From Parasedimentitalea maritima (GTDB taxonomy: Bacteria > Pseudomonadota > Alphaproteobacteria > Rhodobacterales > Rhodobacteraceae), in NCBI RefSeq assembly GCF_005771405.1, contig NZ_VAUA01000011.1:1-64000 (forward strand): a stretch of DNA of 64,000 nucleotides, in the 5' to 3' direction. Below, one piece after another: positions 36,815-45,256 of the stretch. The notes below the pieces were generated by a model, which ran no database searches, had not been told where the DNA came from, and was given only the letters and a program-made list of their open reading frames with translations. Position 1 is the stretch's first letter. Each line of letters begins with the position of its first letter. The position numbers were made by a program, and so were the translations under genes.

Positions 36815-37588
36815 TTGACTGACGAAACACCTGTTCTGGAAATTCGCAACCTGCACAAATCTTATGGCGAACTTGAAGTCATTAAAGGTGTAGATATCAC
36901 CGCACATCGTGGCGATGTGGTATCGCTGATCGGCTCATCCGGCTCCGGTAAGTCCACCCTCTTGCGTTGCTGCAACCTGTTGGAAGACAGTCAACAGGGT
37001 AACATCCTGTTCAAAGGCGAACCAATCTCTTGGCATGGGACCGGGCTGGCCCGACGTCCAGCGGACGCAAAACAGGTGCTGCGAATCCGCACCAACCTGT
37101 CGATGGTCTTTCAACAGTTCAACCTGTGGGCCCATATGACCATCCTGCAAAACGTAATGGAAGCGCCAGTGACCGTTTTGCGCCGTGATCGGGATGAAGC
37201 CGAAGCCGCCGCCCGTCAGTATTTAGACAAGGTAGGGATCGGCGACAAATGTGATGTGTTTCCTGCTCAGCTCTCTGGTGGGCAACAACAACGCGCCGCC
37301 ATTGCCCGGGCCCTGTGCATGGAGCCCGAAGCCCTGCTTTTCGACGAACCTACGTCGGCACTAGATCCTGAGCTGGAACAAGAAGTCGTCAAGGTGATCA
37401 AGGATCTCGCCGCGGAAGGCCGTACCATGATGATCGTTACCCACGATATGAAGCTGGCCGCAGATGTGTCGGACCACGTAGTGTTTCTGCACAAGGGCCT
37501 GATCGAGGAACAGGGCAGCCCAGACGAAGTGTTTGGCAACACCCAATCCGAACGTTTGCGCGGCTTCCTGTCCGCCACCCGCCACTAA
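36815..37588 (+). CDS. Polar amino acid-type ABC transporter, ATP-binding subunit
   Basis: The 257-residue ATPase has Walker A GSSGSGKST at 40-48, signature LSGGQQQR near 151-158, and Walker B LLFDEPTSALD near 173-183, then the switch THD. It is of the HisP/GlnQ type. The start is taken as TTG 36815, the only candidate before the conserved ETPVLEIRNLHKSYG; the ribosome binding site is weak. It begins an operon with binding protein and two permeases. Confidence 0.9.
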   Translation: MTDETPVLEIRNLHKSYGELEVIKGVDITAHRGDVVSLIGSSGSGKSTLLRCCNLLEDSQQGNILFKGEPISWHGTGLARRPADAKQVLRIRTNLSMVFQQFNLWAHMTILQNVMEAPVTVLRRDRDEAEAAARQYLDKVGIGDKCDVFPAQLSGGQQQRAAIARALCMEPEALLFDEPTSALDPELEQEVVKVIKDLAAEGRTMMIVTHDMKLAADVSDHVVFLHKGLIEEQGSPDEVFGNTQSERLRGFLSATRH

Positions 37589-37628
37589 TACAAGACTACA
37601 AAAAACCACACTAACTGGGAGAACTACT

Positions 37629-38336
37629 ATGAAATCACTGTTTTTGGGCACAGCGGCCCTCGCACTTAGCGCAGGTCTGGCCATGGCCGACACCGTTCGT
37701 CTGGGCACCGAGGGCGCCTACCCTCCATACAACTTCCTGAACGATGCCGGCGAAGTTGATGGTTTTGAGCGTGAGCTGGGCGACGAGCTGTGCAAACGCG
37801 CTGGCCAAACTTGCGAATGGGTCACCAACGACTGGGATTCGATCATCCCTAACCTGACTTCGGGCAACTACGACGCCATCATCGCTGGCATGTCGATCAC
37901 TGCAGAGCGCGCTGAAGTTGTACACTTCACACAAGGCTACACTCAGCCTTCGCCATCATCTTTCGCTTCGATGTCTGCGGACGTTGACCTGAAAACTGCT
38001 GTAATTGCGGCTCAGGCGTCCACTATCCAGTCAGCTCACGTTGCTGAATCTGGTGCTACTTTGGTTGAGTTCCCAACCCCAGATGAAACCATTGCTGCGG
38101 TTAAATCCGGCGAAGCTGACGCTGTGTTGTCTGACAAAGACTTCCTAAACCCAATTGTTGCAGAAACCGACCTGGTGTTCATCGAAGACATCCTTCTCGG
38201 TGGTGGCATCGGCATGGCATTTCGCAAGTCCGACTCTGAACTGCATGCCAAGTTCGACGCTGCAATTGCTTCGATGAAAGAAGACGGCTCGCTGAACGCT
38301 ATGCTGGACAAGTGGGAGATCGAGGGCAAGTTCTGA
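37629..38336 (+). CDS. ABC transporter periplasmic substrate-binding protein
   Basis: The 235-residue protein has a signal peptide (MKSLFLGTAALALSAGLAMA, cleavage after AMA), then the amino-acid-binding fold with GTEGAYPPYNFLNDAGE near 25-41 and the MSITAERAEVVHFTQGY hinge near 94-110. GGGAGAACTACT precedes ATG 37629. The family carries amino acids, opines or amines; neighbours below suggest an amine. A strong hairpin follows it, which would favour high expression of this subunit. Confidence 0.9.
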   Translation: MKSLFLGTAALALSAGLAMADTVRLGTEGAYPPYNFLNDAGEVDGFERELGDELCKRAGQTCEWVTNDWDSIIPNLTSGNYDAIIAGMSITAERAEVVHFTQGYTQPSPSSFASMSADVDLKTAVIAAQASTIQSAHVAESGATLVEFPTPDETIAAVKSGEADAVLSDKDFLNPIVAETDLVFIEDILLGGGIGMAFRKSDSELHAKFDAAIASMKEDGSLNAMLDKWEIEGKF

Positions 38337-38363
38337 TCGCCCTGATCTAACATCAAGACCTGC

Positions 38364-38386
38364 GAGAGGGGGCCCTGCCCCCTCTC
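38364..38386 (+). terminator. Intercistronic hairpin after the binding-protein gene
   Basis: GAGAGGGGG (38364-38372) pairs perfectly with CCCCCTCTC (38378-38386), loop CCCTG. No T-run. Such hairpins stabilise the upstream message and let fewer transcripts reach the permeases. Confidence 0.55.
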
Positions 38387-38436
38387 CTACTACCTTCCGT
38401 TGCGATTCAGCTCGGCGCTAGACTACGAGGCACACC

Positions 38437-39318
38437 ATTTTCTCCTATTGCTCAGATCCTGCCACCCTCGAGGGCATCAAATGGTTAAGCTGTTACCTGA
38501 CCACCGGTAAACACATGTCCTTTTACACCTCATTTGGGACAGTTCTATTGCTGCTGGCCGTGACCGCTCCGACCGCGATGGCCGTGGGTTTTGGTGGTGC
38601 AATGGCCGCACGCGCCCGATTTGCACCACTTAGCTGGCTGGGCAAAGGTTACATCGCCATTGTCCGTGGTGTCCCCGACATTGCCTTCTTCATGTTCTTT
38701 GTCATTGCACTGGACCAGGGCATTGAATGGCTGCTTCACAAAGTCAAATGTCCGGATTGGGACGAACCCATTCGCCAGGGCAGCGATTTTGTCGTCTGCG
38801 ACATCGCCAAAATGCCGTTGGGATCGTCACCGCAATGGATGCACGAGACCTATGGGTTCTCGCTTGCTGTCATAACCTTTGCCATTGTTTTTGGCGCTTT
38901 TGCCGCCAACGTTCTGTATGGTGCGATGCGCGCCGTTCCCCATGGTCAAATCGAAACAGCCGAAGCCTATGGCATGACACACCACCAGACGTTTTGGCGT
39001 ATCCTGGTGCCGCAGATGTGGGTTTATGCTCTGCCGGGCCTATCAAACCTTTGGATGGTTTTGATCAAGGCTACACCACTGTTGTTCCTGCTGGGCGTCG
39101 AAGACATTGTCTACTGGGCCCGCGAGTTGGGTGGTTCCAAGACCGCAAAATTCACCGCCTACCCGCATGGTGACTGGCGTATGTGGTATTTCCTGGCGCT
39201 CCTGATTTTCTATCTCACCTTCACCAAGGTGTCTGAGGTGGTTCTGGAAAAGCTGATGAAACGCCTGTCGCACGGGCAGGCCACTCTGGGTGGTGAAGCG
39301 CAAAGGAAAGCGTCATGA
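38437..39318 (+). CDS. ABC transporter permease 1 (probable ATT start)
   Basis: An in-frame ATG at 38515 would give 267 residues, but the frame is open 30 codons further and reads FSYCSDPATLEGIKWLSCYLTTGKH before it, a stretch that looks like the usual N-terminus of this permease type. The only plausible start is ATT 38437, with GAGG six bases upstream. The protein then has 293 residues with about five membrane helices and the EAA loop (AEAYGMTHHQTFWRILVPQM). A cytoplasm/periplasm insert with Cys pairs lies near 98-125. Its stop overlaps the next permease by four bases. Confidence 0.82.
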   Translation: MFSYCSDPATLEGIKWLSCYLTTGKHMSFYTSFGTVLLLLAVTAPTAMAVGFGGAMAARARFAPLSWLGKGYIAIVRGVPDIAFFMFFVIALDQGIEWLLHKVKCPDWDEPIRQGSDFVVCDIAKMPLGSSPQWMHETYGFSLAVITFAIVFGAFAANVLYGAMRAVPHGQIETAEAYGMTHHQTFWRILVPQMWVYALPGLSNLWMVLIKATPLLFLLGVEDIVYWARELGGSKTAKFTAYPHGDWRMWYFLALLIFYLTFTKVSEVVLEKLMKRLSHGQATLGGEAQRKAS

Positions 39319-40121
39319 GCTGCTTCCAAACCTTACAAGATTACGCCTTCAGATCGTTGGGCTATGGCGAACGCCTGCTGCCACGCAGTGATTTCACTCT
39401 GTGTGAACAATTCACTCTGATCGGCTCAGGCATGATCTGGAATATCTACTTCGGAGTGGTCGCCGTTTTTACCGGCTTTTTCCTTGCTACCGCGCTGGCA
39501 GTGGCAAAAAACTCAAGCCAGGCAATCTACCGCAAGCCAGCTGAATGGTTTATCTTCCTGTTCCGCGGTTCGCCACTGTTTATCCAGTTCTTCTTTGCCT
39601 ACTTCATGTTCCTGAGCCTCAAAGGTGTATCGCCTATTTTTGATCCCCTTACCTCCGCATGGCTCGGGGCCTTGATCGTGTTGTTCCTGAACACAGCCGC
39701 CTACACAGGTGAGATCTTCTACGGCGCCCTTCAGTCCATCCCAAAGGGCGATGTCGAAGCTGCCGATGCCTATGGCTTATCTGGCTGGCCCCGGTTTCGA
39801 CGGGTTGTCTGGCCCACCATGCTGCGCCTTGCATGGCCTGCCTATACAAACGAAGCTATCTTTTTGTTCCATGCCACAACGCTGGTCTATTTTTCGGGCT
39901 TTCCAGCCTGGCGCCAAAAAGGCGATGCCCTTTATTACGCCAGCTATTTTGCGGATAAGACTTTCAACCCATTTATCCCTTACCCGATCCTGGCGTTCTA
40001 CTTCATCTTACTCACATTGGTGATCATCAGCGGCTTTGGACTGGTCAATAAGCGGCTGAACCGCCACTTGCCACAGGCGCGCCGTGCCAAGCTAAAGCTG
40101 CGTATCAATCTGATCCGCTAG
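39315..40121 (+). CDS. ABC transporter permease 2
   Basis: The 268-residue permease overlaps the first by four bases. It has five or six membrane helices, with FRGSPLFIQFFFAYF near 76-90 and the EAA loop AADAYGLSGWPRFRRVVWPTM near 149-169 that contacts the ATPase. With permease 1 it forms the heterodimeric channel. A UUCG-loop terminator follows. Confidence 0.9.
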   Translation: MSCFQTLQDYAFRSLGYGERLLPRSDFTLCEQFTLIGSGMIWNIYFGVVAVFTGFFLATALAVAKNSSQAIYRKPAEWFIFLFRGSPLFIQFFFAYFMFLSLKGVSPIFDPLTSAWLGALIVLFLNTAAYTGEIFYGALQSIPKGDVEAADAYGLSGWPRFRRVVWPTMLRLAWPAYTNEAIFLFHATTLVYFSGFPAWRQKGDALYYASYFADKTFNPFIPYPILAFYFILLTLVIISGFGLVNKRLNRHLPQARRAKLKLRINLIR

Positions 40122-40152
40122 TATTGGCTGGAGAATGTGCTCTGAAACCAAA

Positions 40153-40176
40153 TGGCTCCTTCGGGGGCCATTTTTT
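40153..40176 (+). terminator. Rho-independent terminator after the ABC operon
   Basis: TGGCTCC (40153-40159) pairs with GGGGCCA (40164-40170), one wobble, closed by a TTCG tetraloop and followed by TTTTTT. This cleanly ends the transporter operon before the first ligase gene. Confidence 0.85.
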
Positions 40177-40201
40177 GTCCCTTCCCAGAGTGTCGAAATA
40201 T

Positions 40202-40211
40202 TTTGATCAAA
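40202..40211. promoter_or_regulatory. Palindrome TTTGATCAAA upstream of the first ligase gene
   Basis: A perfect ten-base palindrome 62 bases before the GS-like gene. The same ten bases recur before the amidotransferase gene at 41630-41639, so a common regulator is likely. Confidence 0.5.
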
Positions 40212-40272
40212 TTTTCTTGGCGCGGGATGCGTCCTGCGCTACACCTCCTTTATCTACCCAAAGGAGCCAACC

Positions 40273-41592
40273 ATGGATCTGTCCAGCCTTTCAACAATCA
40301 GAATTGCCGCCTGTGACTTAAACGGGCAGTTGCGCGGTAAGCGTATGCCCTCTGAAGCTGCGGCCAAGCTGGCGGATGGTGGCGCACGGATGCCGCTCTC
40401 AGCTCTGAACCTGGATCTTTGGGGCAGCGATATTGATGACAGCCCACTGGTTTTTGAAAGCGGCGATATTGATGGGGTTCTGAAGCCCACCAGCCGTGGT
40501 CCAGTGCCGATGCCCTGGCTGGAAACGGCCTCTGCACTGGTTCCTATGACATTGCACTATGATGATGGCACTCCCTTTCCCGGTGATCCCCGCCATGCGT
40601 TGGAAACCGTTCTGGCGCGCTACGCAGACCGTGGCTGGACCGTCATGGCAGCCACGGAAATGGAGTTCAATCTGGTGGATGACAGTGGCGACCAGCCCTG
40701 CCCTCCCAAAAACCCGCTGACCGGCCGGGCTCTGGACAGCCATGCTATTATTTCATTGGCTGAACTGGACGCTTTCGACGCCTTTTTCACCGATCTGTAC
40801 CAAGCCTCTGCTGCGATGGGTATTCCGGCGCAAACCGCAATTTCCGAAGGCGGGTTGGGTCAGTTTGAAATCAACCTGAACCATCAGGATGCCTTGCGCG
40901 CGGCCGATGATGCCTGGCTGTTCAAGGTAATGGTCAAAGGCATAGCACGCAAGCATGGCATGGCCGCAACTTTCATGGCCAAACCCTATGCGGACGAGGC
41001 TGGCAACGGCATGCATGTCCATTTCTCGGTTGTTGACCGTGACGGCAACAACGTCTTTGACGATGGCAGCGAAACCGGAGGAGAGCTTCTGCAACAAGCG
41101 GTGGCTGGGTGTCTTGCTGCGATGCCCGCAAGCTCTTTGATTTTTGCGCCGCATGGAAACTCCTATGACAGGCTGGTTCCCGGTGCCCATGCCCCTACAG
41201 CGGCCACATGGGGATATGAAAACCGCACCGTCGCCATTCGCATTCCTGGCGGCAACCCCAAGGCTCGCCGCATTGAGCACCGGGTGGCAGGTGGCGATAT
41301 CAATCCCTACTTGATGTTGGCCACAGTACTGGGTGCCGCCATACTGGGGATCGAAGACAAAATGACGCCACCGGCGCCAACAACTGGCAATGCTTATGCA
41401 GCCGCAGGCGTGCCACAGCTGGCGGCGGATTGGGGTGCAGCCATTGAAGCGTTTGAACAGGACCCACTGATCGCGCGTATCCTGCCTGCCATGATGATCA
41501 GCAATATGGCGATGACCAAACGTCAAGAAATGAAACTGTTTGCCGAACGCCCCAAAGACAGCCATTGGCTCTCCTTGCTCGAGTCGGTTTGA
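40273..41592 (+). CDS. Glutamine synthetase-like gamma-glutamyl-amine ligase (copy 1)
   Basis: The 439-residue protein is a GS-fold ligase of the GlnT/PuuA type. Metal and substrate residues are visible in AATEMEFNLV near 129-138, EGGLGQFEINLNH near 193-205, the ATP-site NGMHVHFSV near 250-258, NRTVAIRIPGG near 318-328 and the C-terminal arginine block RRIEHRVAGGDINPYL. It lacks the adenylylation-loop sequence of assimilatory GlnA. It probably joins glutamate to an amine with ATP. AAAGGAGCCAACC precedes the ATG. Confidence 0.82.
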   Translation: MDLSSLSTIRIAACDLNGQLRGKRMPSEAAAKLADGGARMPLSALNLDLWGSDIDDSPLVFESGDIDGVLKPTSRGPVPMPWLETASALVPMTLHYDDGTPFPGDPRHALETVLARYADRGWTVMAATEMEFNLVDDSGDQPCPPKNPLTGRALDSHAIISLAELDAFDAFFTDLYQASAAMGIPAQTAISEGGLGQFEINLNHQDALRAADDAWLFKVMVKGIARKHGMAATFMAKPYADEAGNGMHVHFSVVDRDGNNVFDDGSETGGELLQQAVAGCLAAMPASSLIFAPHGNSYDRLVPGAHAPTAATWGYENRTVAIRIPGGNPKARRIEHRVAGGDINPYLMLATVLGAAILGIEDKMTPPAPTTGNAYAAAGVPQLAADWGAAIEAFEQDPLIARILPAMMISNMAMTKRQEMKLFAERPKDSHWLSLLESV

Positions 41593-41627
41593 GGCCCTTG
41601 TGCGGTGAGAAACCCTCCGCTAGGCTA

Positions 41628-41641
41628 AATTTGATCAAATT
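41628..41641. promoter_or_regulatory. Palindrome AATTTGATCAAATT upstream of the amidotransferase gene
   Basis: A perfect 14-base palindrome ending 10 bases before the ATG, containing the same TTTGATCAAA core as at 40202. It overlaps the likely ribosome binding region, so binding would block expression. Confidence 0.55.
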
Positions 41642-41651
41642 CAGGTGAGAC

Positions 41652-42332
41652 ATGAAAATTGGAATACTGCAAACTGGCCACGCACCCGACCAGTTGATTG
41701 ATACAGCTGGCGACTATGACCAGATGTTTCGCACCCTGCTGGACGGGCACGGGTTTGAATTCGAGACCTACGCTGTGCTCGACGGCATCTTTCCCTCGGG
41801 CCCAGAGGCGGCTGACGGCTGGTTGATTACCGGCTCAAAATTCGGCGTCTACGAAGATCATGACTGGATACCTCCACTGGAGAATCTGATCCGGGACATT
41901 AATGCCCAAGCCTTGCCGATGGTTGGTATCTGCTTTGGCCACCAAATCATCGCACAGGCGCTGGGTGGAATCGTCGAGAAATACTCCGGCGGATGGGCTG
42001 TGGGTCGCGTAAAGTACGAGCAGGATGGTCAAGAATTGACCTTGAATGCCTGGCACCAAGACCAAGTTGTGACGCTGCCCGAAGGCGCCCGTGTTCTGGC
42101 TGGCAATGAGTTCTGCAAGAACGGCGTCCTTGCCTATGGTGACACAATCTGGACGCTGCAGCCACATCCCGAGTTCGCCAGCCCGTTTGTCGCTGACCTG
42201 ATTGAAAAGCGCGGCCGTGGCGTTGTGCCCGATGACATTTTAGACCGTGCAAGAAACGACCTACACGGTCCATTGAACAGCCACACCATCGCAGCCTTCA
42301 TGGCCGAGTTTTTGAAGAAGGAGAGGATCTGA
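41652..42332 (+). CDS. Class I glutamine amidotransferase-like hydrolase
   Basis: The 226-residue protein has the complete class I triad: Cys94 in GICFGHQ, His172 and Glu174 in LQPHPEFA. It resembles the GMP-synthase-type amidotransferase domain but stands alone. In this context it may hydrolyse gamma-glutamyl amides, the job of PuuD in E. coli, though PuuD belongs to a different subfamily. AGGTGAGAC precedes the ATG. It overlaps the second ligase by one base (TGATG). Confidence 0.83.
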   Translation: MKIGILQTGHAPDQLIDTAGDYDQMFRTLLDGHGFEFETYAVLDGIFPSGPEAADGWLITGSKFGVYEDHDWIPPLENLIRDINAQALPMVGICFGHQIIAQALGGIVEKYSGGWAVGRVKYEQDGQELTLNAWHQDQVVTLPEGARVLAGNEFCKNGVLAYGDTIWTLQPHPEFASPFVADLIEKRGRGVVPDDILDRARNDLHGPLNSHTIAAFMAEFLKKERI

Positions 42333-43690
42333 TGCCCGCTTGGACTGATAGCCTACCCGAAGCCGCCAAAGCCTATCTGGAAGGCCGACGCCTGGACGAA
42401 GTTGAGTGCGTTGTTTCGGACTTACCCGGCATTGCCCGCGGCAAAGCAGTTCCTGCCTCCAAATTCGCGCGGCAGGATTATTTTCACCTTCCCGACAGCG
42501 TGTTTTATCAGACCATCACCGGAGACTGGGGTGAGGCCGCAGGCGATGACGGGTTTATCGAAAAGGATATGGTGCTGCGCCCCGACATGAGCACGGCCAC
42601 CGCCGCCCCATGGACCGGCGACTGGACCCTGCAGGTGATCCATGACGCCTTTGACAGTGCCGGTGAGCCGATCCCGTTTTCACCACGCAACGTGCTAAAA
42701 CGTGTGGTAGAGCTCTACACTGCCAAGGGTTGGACCCCTGTTGTTGCGCCGGAAATGGAGTTTTTCCTGGTCGCGCGCAACACTGACCCGTTGCAAGAGA
42801 TCAAACCCATGATGGGCCGGTCGGGCCGCCCCGCTGCAGCACGTCAGGCCTACTCGATGACAGCTGTCGACGAGTTTGGCCCGGTGATTGACGACATCTA
42901 TGACTTTGCCGAGGCGCAGGGATTTGAGATCGACGGCATCACTCAGGAAGGCGGTGCCGGTCAGCTTGAAATCAATCTGGTCCACGGCGATCCGATCAAA
43001 CTGGCGGACGAAGTGTTTTATTTCAAACGTCTGATCCGCGAGGCGGCACTGCGCCACGACTGCTATGCCACCTTCATGGCCAAACCTATTGCCAACGAGC
43101 CAGGCTCGTCCATGCATGTCCACCATTCGATACTTGATACTGCCACTGGCAAGAATATTTTCTCCGGCCCTGACGGCGAAGAAACTGACGCGTTTCACCA
43201 TTTCATTGGTGGACTTCAGTCCCACCTGCCCGCTGCAATTGCAGTGCTGGCGCCCTACGTCAATTCCTACCGCCGCTATGTGAAGGATCATGCCGCGCCG
43301 ATCAACTTAAGCTGGGCAAAAGACAACCGGACCACCGGCATTCGCGTGCCTTTGTCTGGCCCGTCCGCCCGTCGGGTTGAAAACCGTTTGGCCGGGATGG
43401 ACTGCAACCCCTATCTGGGGATCGCCGCATCCTTGGCCTGTGGTTATCTGGGCATGGTTGAAAAACTTCAACCCAGCCCGGAGTTCAAAGGCGACGCCTA
43501 TGCAGCCGACGAAGACATCCCACGAGTGATGGGCGACGCACTGGACCTGTTCGACAATTCCAACGCCCTGCACCAGGTTCTGGGGGAAGATTTTGCGCGG
43601 GTCTATTCAATTGTAAAACGTGCAGAATATGACGAGTTCCTGCAAGTAATCTCACCTTGGGAGCGCGAGCACTTGCTGCTGAACGTCTGA
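42332..43690 (+). CDS. Glutamine synthetase-like gamma-glutamyl-amine ligase (copy 2)
   Basis: The 452-residue ligase has the same fold as copy 1 but is clearly diverged: APEMEFFLVARN near 143-154, QEGGAGQLEINLVHG near 205-219, SSMHVHHSIL near 258-267, NRTTGIRVPLSGPSARRVE near 329-347. PuuA-like enzymes glutamylate putrescine; the true amine is unknown. Translation is coupled to the amidotransferase. A strong terminator follows. Confidence 0.85.
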   Translation: MPAWTDSLPEAAKAYLEGRRLDEVECVVSDLPGIARGKAVPASKFARQDYFHLPDSVFYQTITGDWGEAAGDDGFIEKDMVLRPDMSTATAAPWTGDWTLQVIHDAFDSAGEPIPFSPRNVLKRVVELYTAKGWTPVVAPEMEFFLVARNTDPLQEIKPMMGRSGRPAAARQAYSMTAVDEFGPVIDDIYDFAEAQGFEIDGITQEGGAGQLEINLVHGDPIKLADEVFYFKRLIREAALRHDCYATFMAKPIANEPGSSMHVHHSILDTATGKNIFSGPDGEETDAFHHFIGGLQSHLPAAIAVLAPYVNSYRRYVKDHAAPINLSWAKDNRTTGIRVPLSGPSARRVENRLAGMDCNPYLGIAASLACGYLGMVEKLQPSPEFKGDAYAADEDIPRVMGDALDLFDNSNALHQVLGEDFARVYSIVKRAEYDEFLQVISPWEREHLLLNV

Positions 43691-43709
43691 GCAAAAGATC
43701 TTCCCCAAT

Positions 43710-43736
43710 TGCCCCCGCTTTGGCGGGGGCAGTTTT
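43710..43736 (+). terminator. Rho-independent terminator after the second ligase
   Basis: TGCCCCCGC (43710-43718) pairs perfectly with GCGGGGGCA (43723-43731), loop TTTG, followed by GTTTTG and another T-run. Some read-through into the oxidoreductase gene is possible. Confidence 0.8.
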
Positions 43737-43807
43737 GAGTATTTTTGGCAAAAAGAAACATCAAGGGCCTGATCACGTTATCCGGCTCGGTCAAACAGGG
43801 TGGCAAC

Positions 43808-45118
43808 ATGGCTTTGAACCTTCTGCACAGCAATGACAACAAGGGTGAATACCCAAGCAGTTGGTATGCCGCCACGGCCAATACGCTTGATCCTTTTGCC
43901 TCACTCAGCGGCGACATTCGCGCGGATGTCTGTATCATTGGGGCTGGTTATACAGGTCTTTCAACCGCCCTGCATTTGGCTGAGGCTGGGATGCGCGTTG
44001 TGCTGCTTGAAGCCCACCGTGTTGGCTTTGGCGCATCCGGGCGCAATGGCGGTCAGTTGGGCAGCGGCCAGCGTCTGGATCAAGAAGGCCTAGAGGCCCT
44101 GATGGGCGATCCTGAGGCTCAGAAACTGTGGAAACTGGGTGAAGACGCAAAGGACCTGGTCAAAGACCTGATCAAGCGCCATTCAATTGACTGCGATCTA
44201 AAACCCGGTGTGGCCTGGACCGGATCCAGCGTAAGCGAAGTGGCGCATTTGCATGAATACGGCGCGCATCTGCAAAACCACTATGGCTATGGTGAACTGG
44301 AAATTCTTGACCAGCAAACCTGTCATCAGCTCTGCCCCTCACCCGATTATAAAGGTGGTTTTCTGGATCACGGCGCCGCGCACCTGCATCCTCTAAACTA
44401 TGCGCTGGGTCTCGCGCGCGCCGCAGCGGTAGCAGGGGCTGAAATTTACGAACAAAGCGAAGTTCTGCAAATTGATCCCGGCACTGAGGTCAAGGTCAGC
44501 ACGGCCTCTGGTAGTGTCCGCGCTGATCACCTGGTTCTGGCGTGTAACGGCTACCTTGGTGGCCTGAACTCTCAGGTGGCCTCCCGTGTGATGCCGATCA
44601 ACAATTTCATCGCAGCGACCGAACCTCTTGGCGATGACGCGGCCAAGGTGCTGACCCGCGACGTGGCCATTGCTGACAGCAAATTTGTTGTCAATTACTT
44701 CCGCCTCAGCGCTGACAAACGGCTGCTTTTTGGTGGTGGCGAAAGCTACGGTTACAGGTTCCCCAGCAACATTGACGCGGTTGTACGCAAGCCGATGACA
44801 CAGATATTCCCCCATCTTCGCGACGTAAAAGTGGACTATACTTGGGGGGGAACCCTCGGCATTACCATGAAGCGAATGCCCTATCTGGCGCGGTTGGGAA
44901 CCAACGTTATATCCGCCTCAGGTTATTCAGGGCATGGCGTAGGCACCGCCTCTCATGCCGGACAGCTAATGGCCTTGGCAATCCAAGGTCAGTCTGAAGG
45001 GTTTGACACCATGTCACGGGTGCCGGCTCCGGCATTTCCCGGAGGGCCCAGAATGCGCTCTCCTCTACTGGTGCTGGCAATGACCTGGTATGCGTTGCGC
45101 GATAGGCTGGGCGTTTAA
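43808..45118 (+). CDS. FAD-dependent amine oxidoreductase (PuuB/DadA-like)
   Basis: The 436-residue protein has the dinucleotide-binding VCIIGAGYTGLSTALHLAEA near 37-56, then ASGRNGGQLGSGQR near 76-89, typical of DAO-family oxidases including gamma-glutamylputrescine oxidase, and a C-terminal GYSGHGVGTASHAGQ near 393-407. It probably oxidises the glutamylated amine made by the ligases. ATG 43808 is preferred to an earlier start at 43745, which falls in the terminator region. An aldehyde dehydrogenase to finish the pathway is not in the window. Confidence 0.85.
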   Translation: MALNLLHSNDNKGEYPSSWYAATANTLDPFASLSGDIRADVCIIGAGYTGLSTALHLAEAGMRVVLLEAHRVGFGASGRNGGQLGSGQRLDQEGLEALMGDPEAQKLWKLGEDAKDLVKDLIKRHSIDCDLKPGVAWTGSSVSEVAHLHEYGAHLQNHYGYGELEILDQQTCHQLCPSPDYKGGFLDHGAAHLHPLNYALGLARAAAVAGAEIYEQSEVLQIDPGTEVKVSTASGSVRADHLVLACNGYLGGLNSQVASRVMPINNFIAATEPLGDDAAKVLTRDVAIADSKFVVNYFRLSADKRLLFGGGESYGYRFPSNIDAVVRKPMTQIFPHLRDVKVDYTWGGTLGITMKRMPYLARLGTNVISASGYSGHGVGTASHAGQLMALAIQGQSEGFDTMSRVPAPAFPGGPRMRSPLLVLAMTWYALRDRLGV

Positions 45119-45224
45119 ACACCCGCTATCCGAGTGTGGCGCAAGCAACAGTTCCGTGAAATTTTTACTATTGCAGAGTCCGAGCGCAGGAATCCACTTG
45201 GCAGCTCCCCGCAAGTGTTTTACA

Positions 45225-45249
45225 TTTTCAAAAAGTTAAATTTTGGAAA
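45225..45249. promoter_or_regulatory. ATTTTGGAAA element upstream of the aminotransferase gene
   Basis: ATTTTGGAAA at 45240-45249 repeats an arm of the palindrome at 36651. An imperfect inverted partner TTTTCAAAAA (8 of 10 matches) lies at 45225-45234. It ends seven bases before the ATG. Confidence 0.35.
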
Positions 45250-45256
45250 TTGAAAT

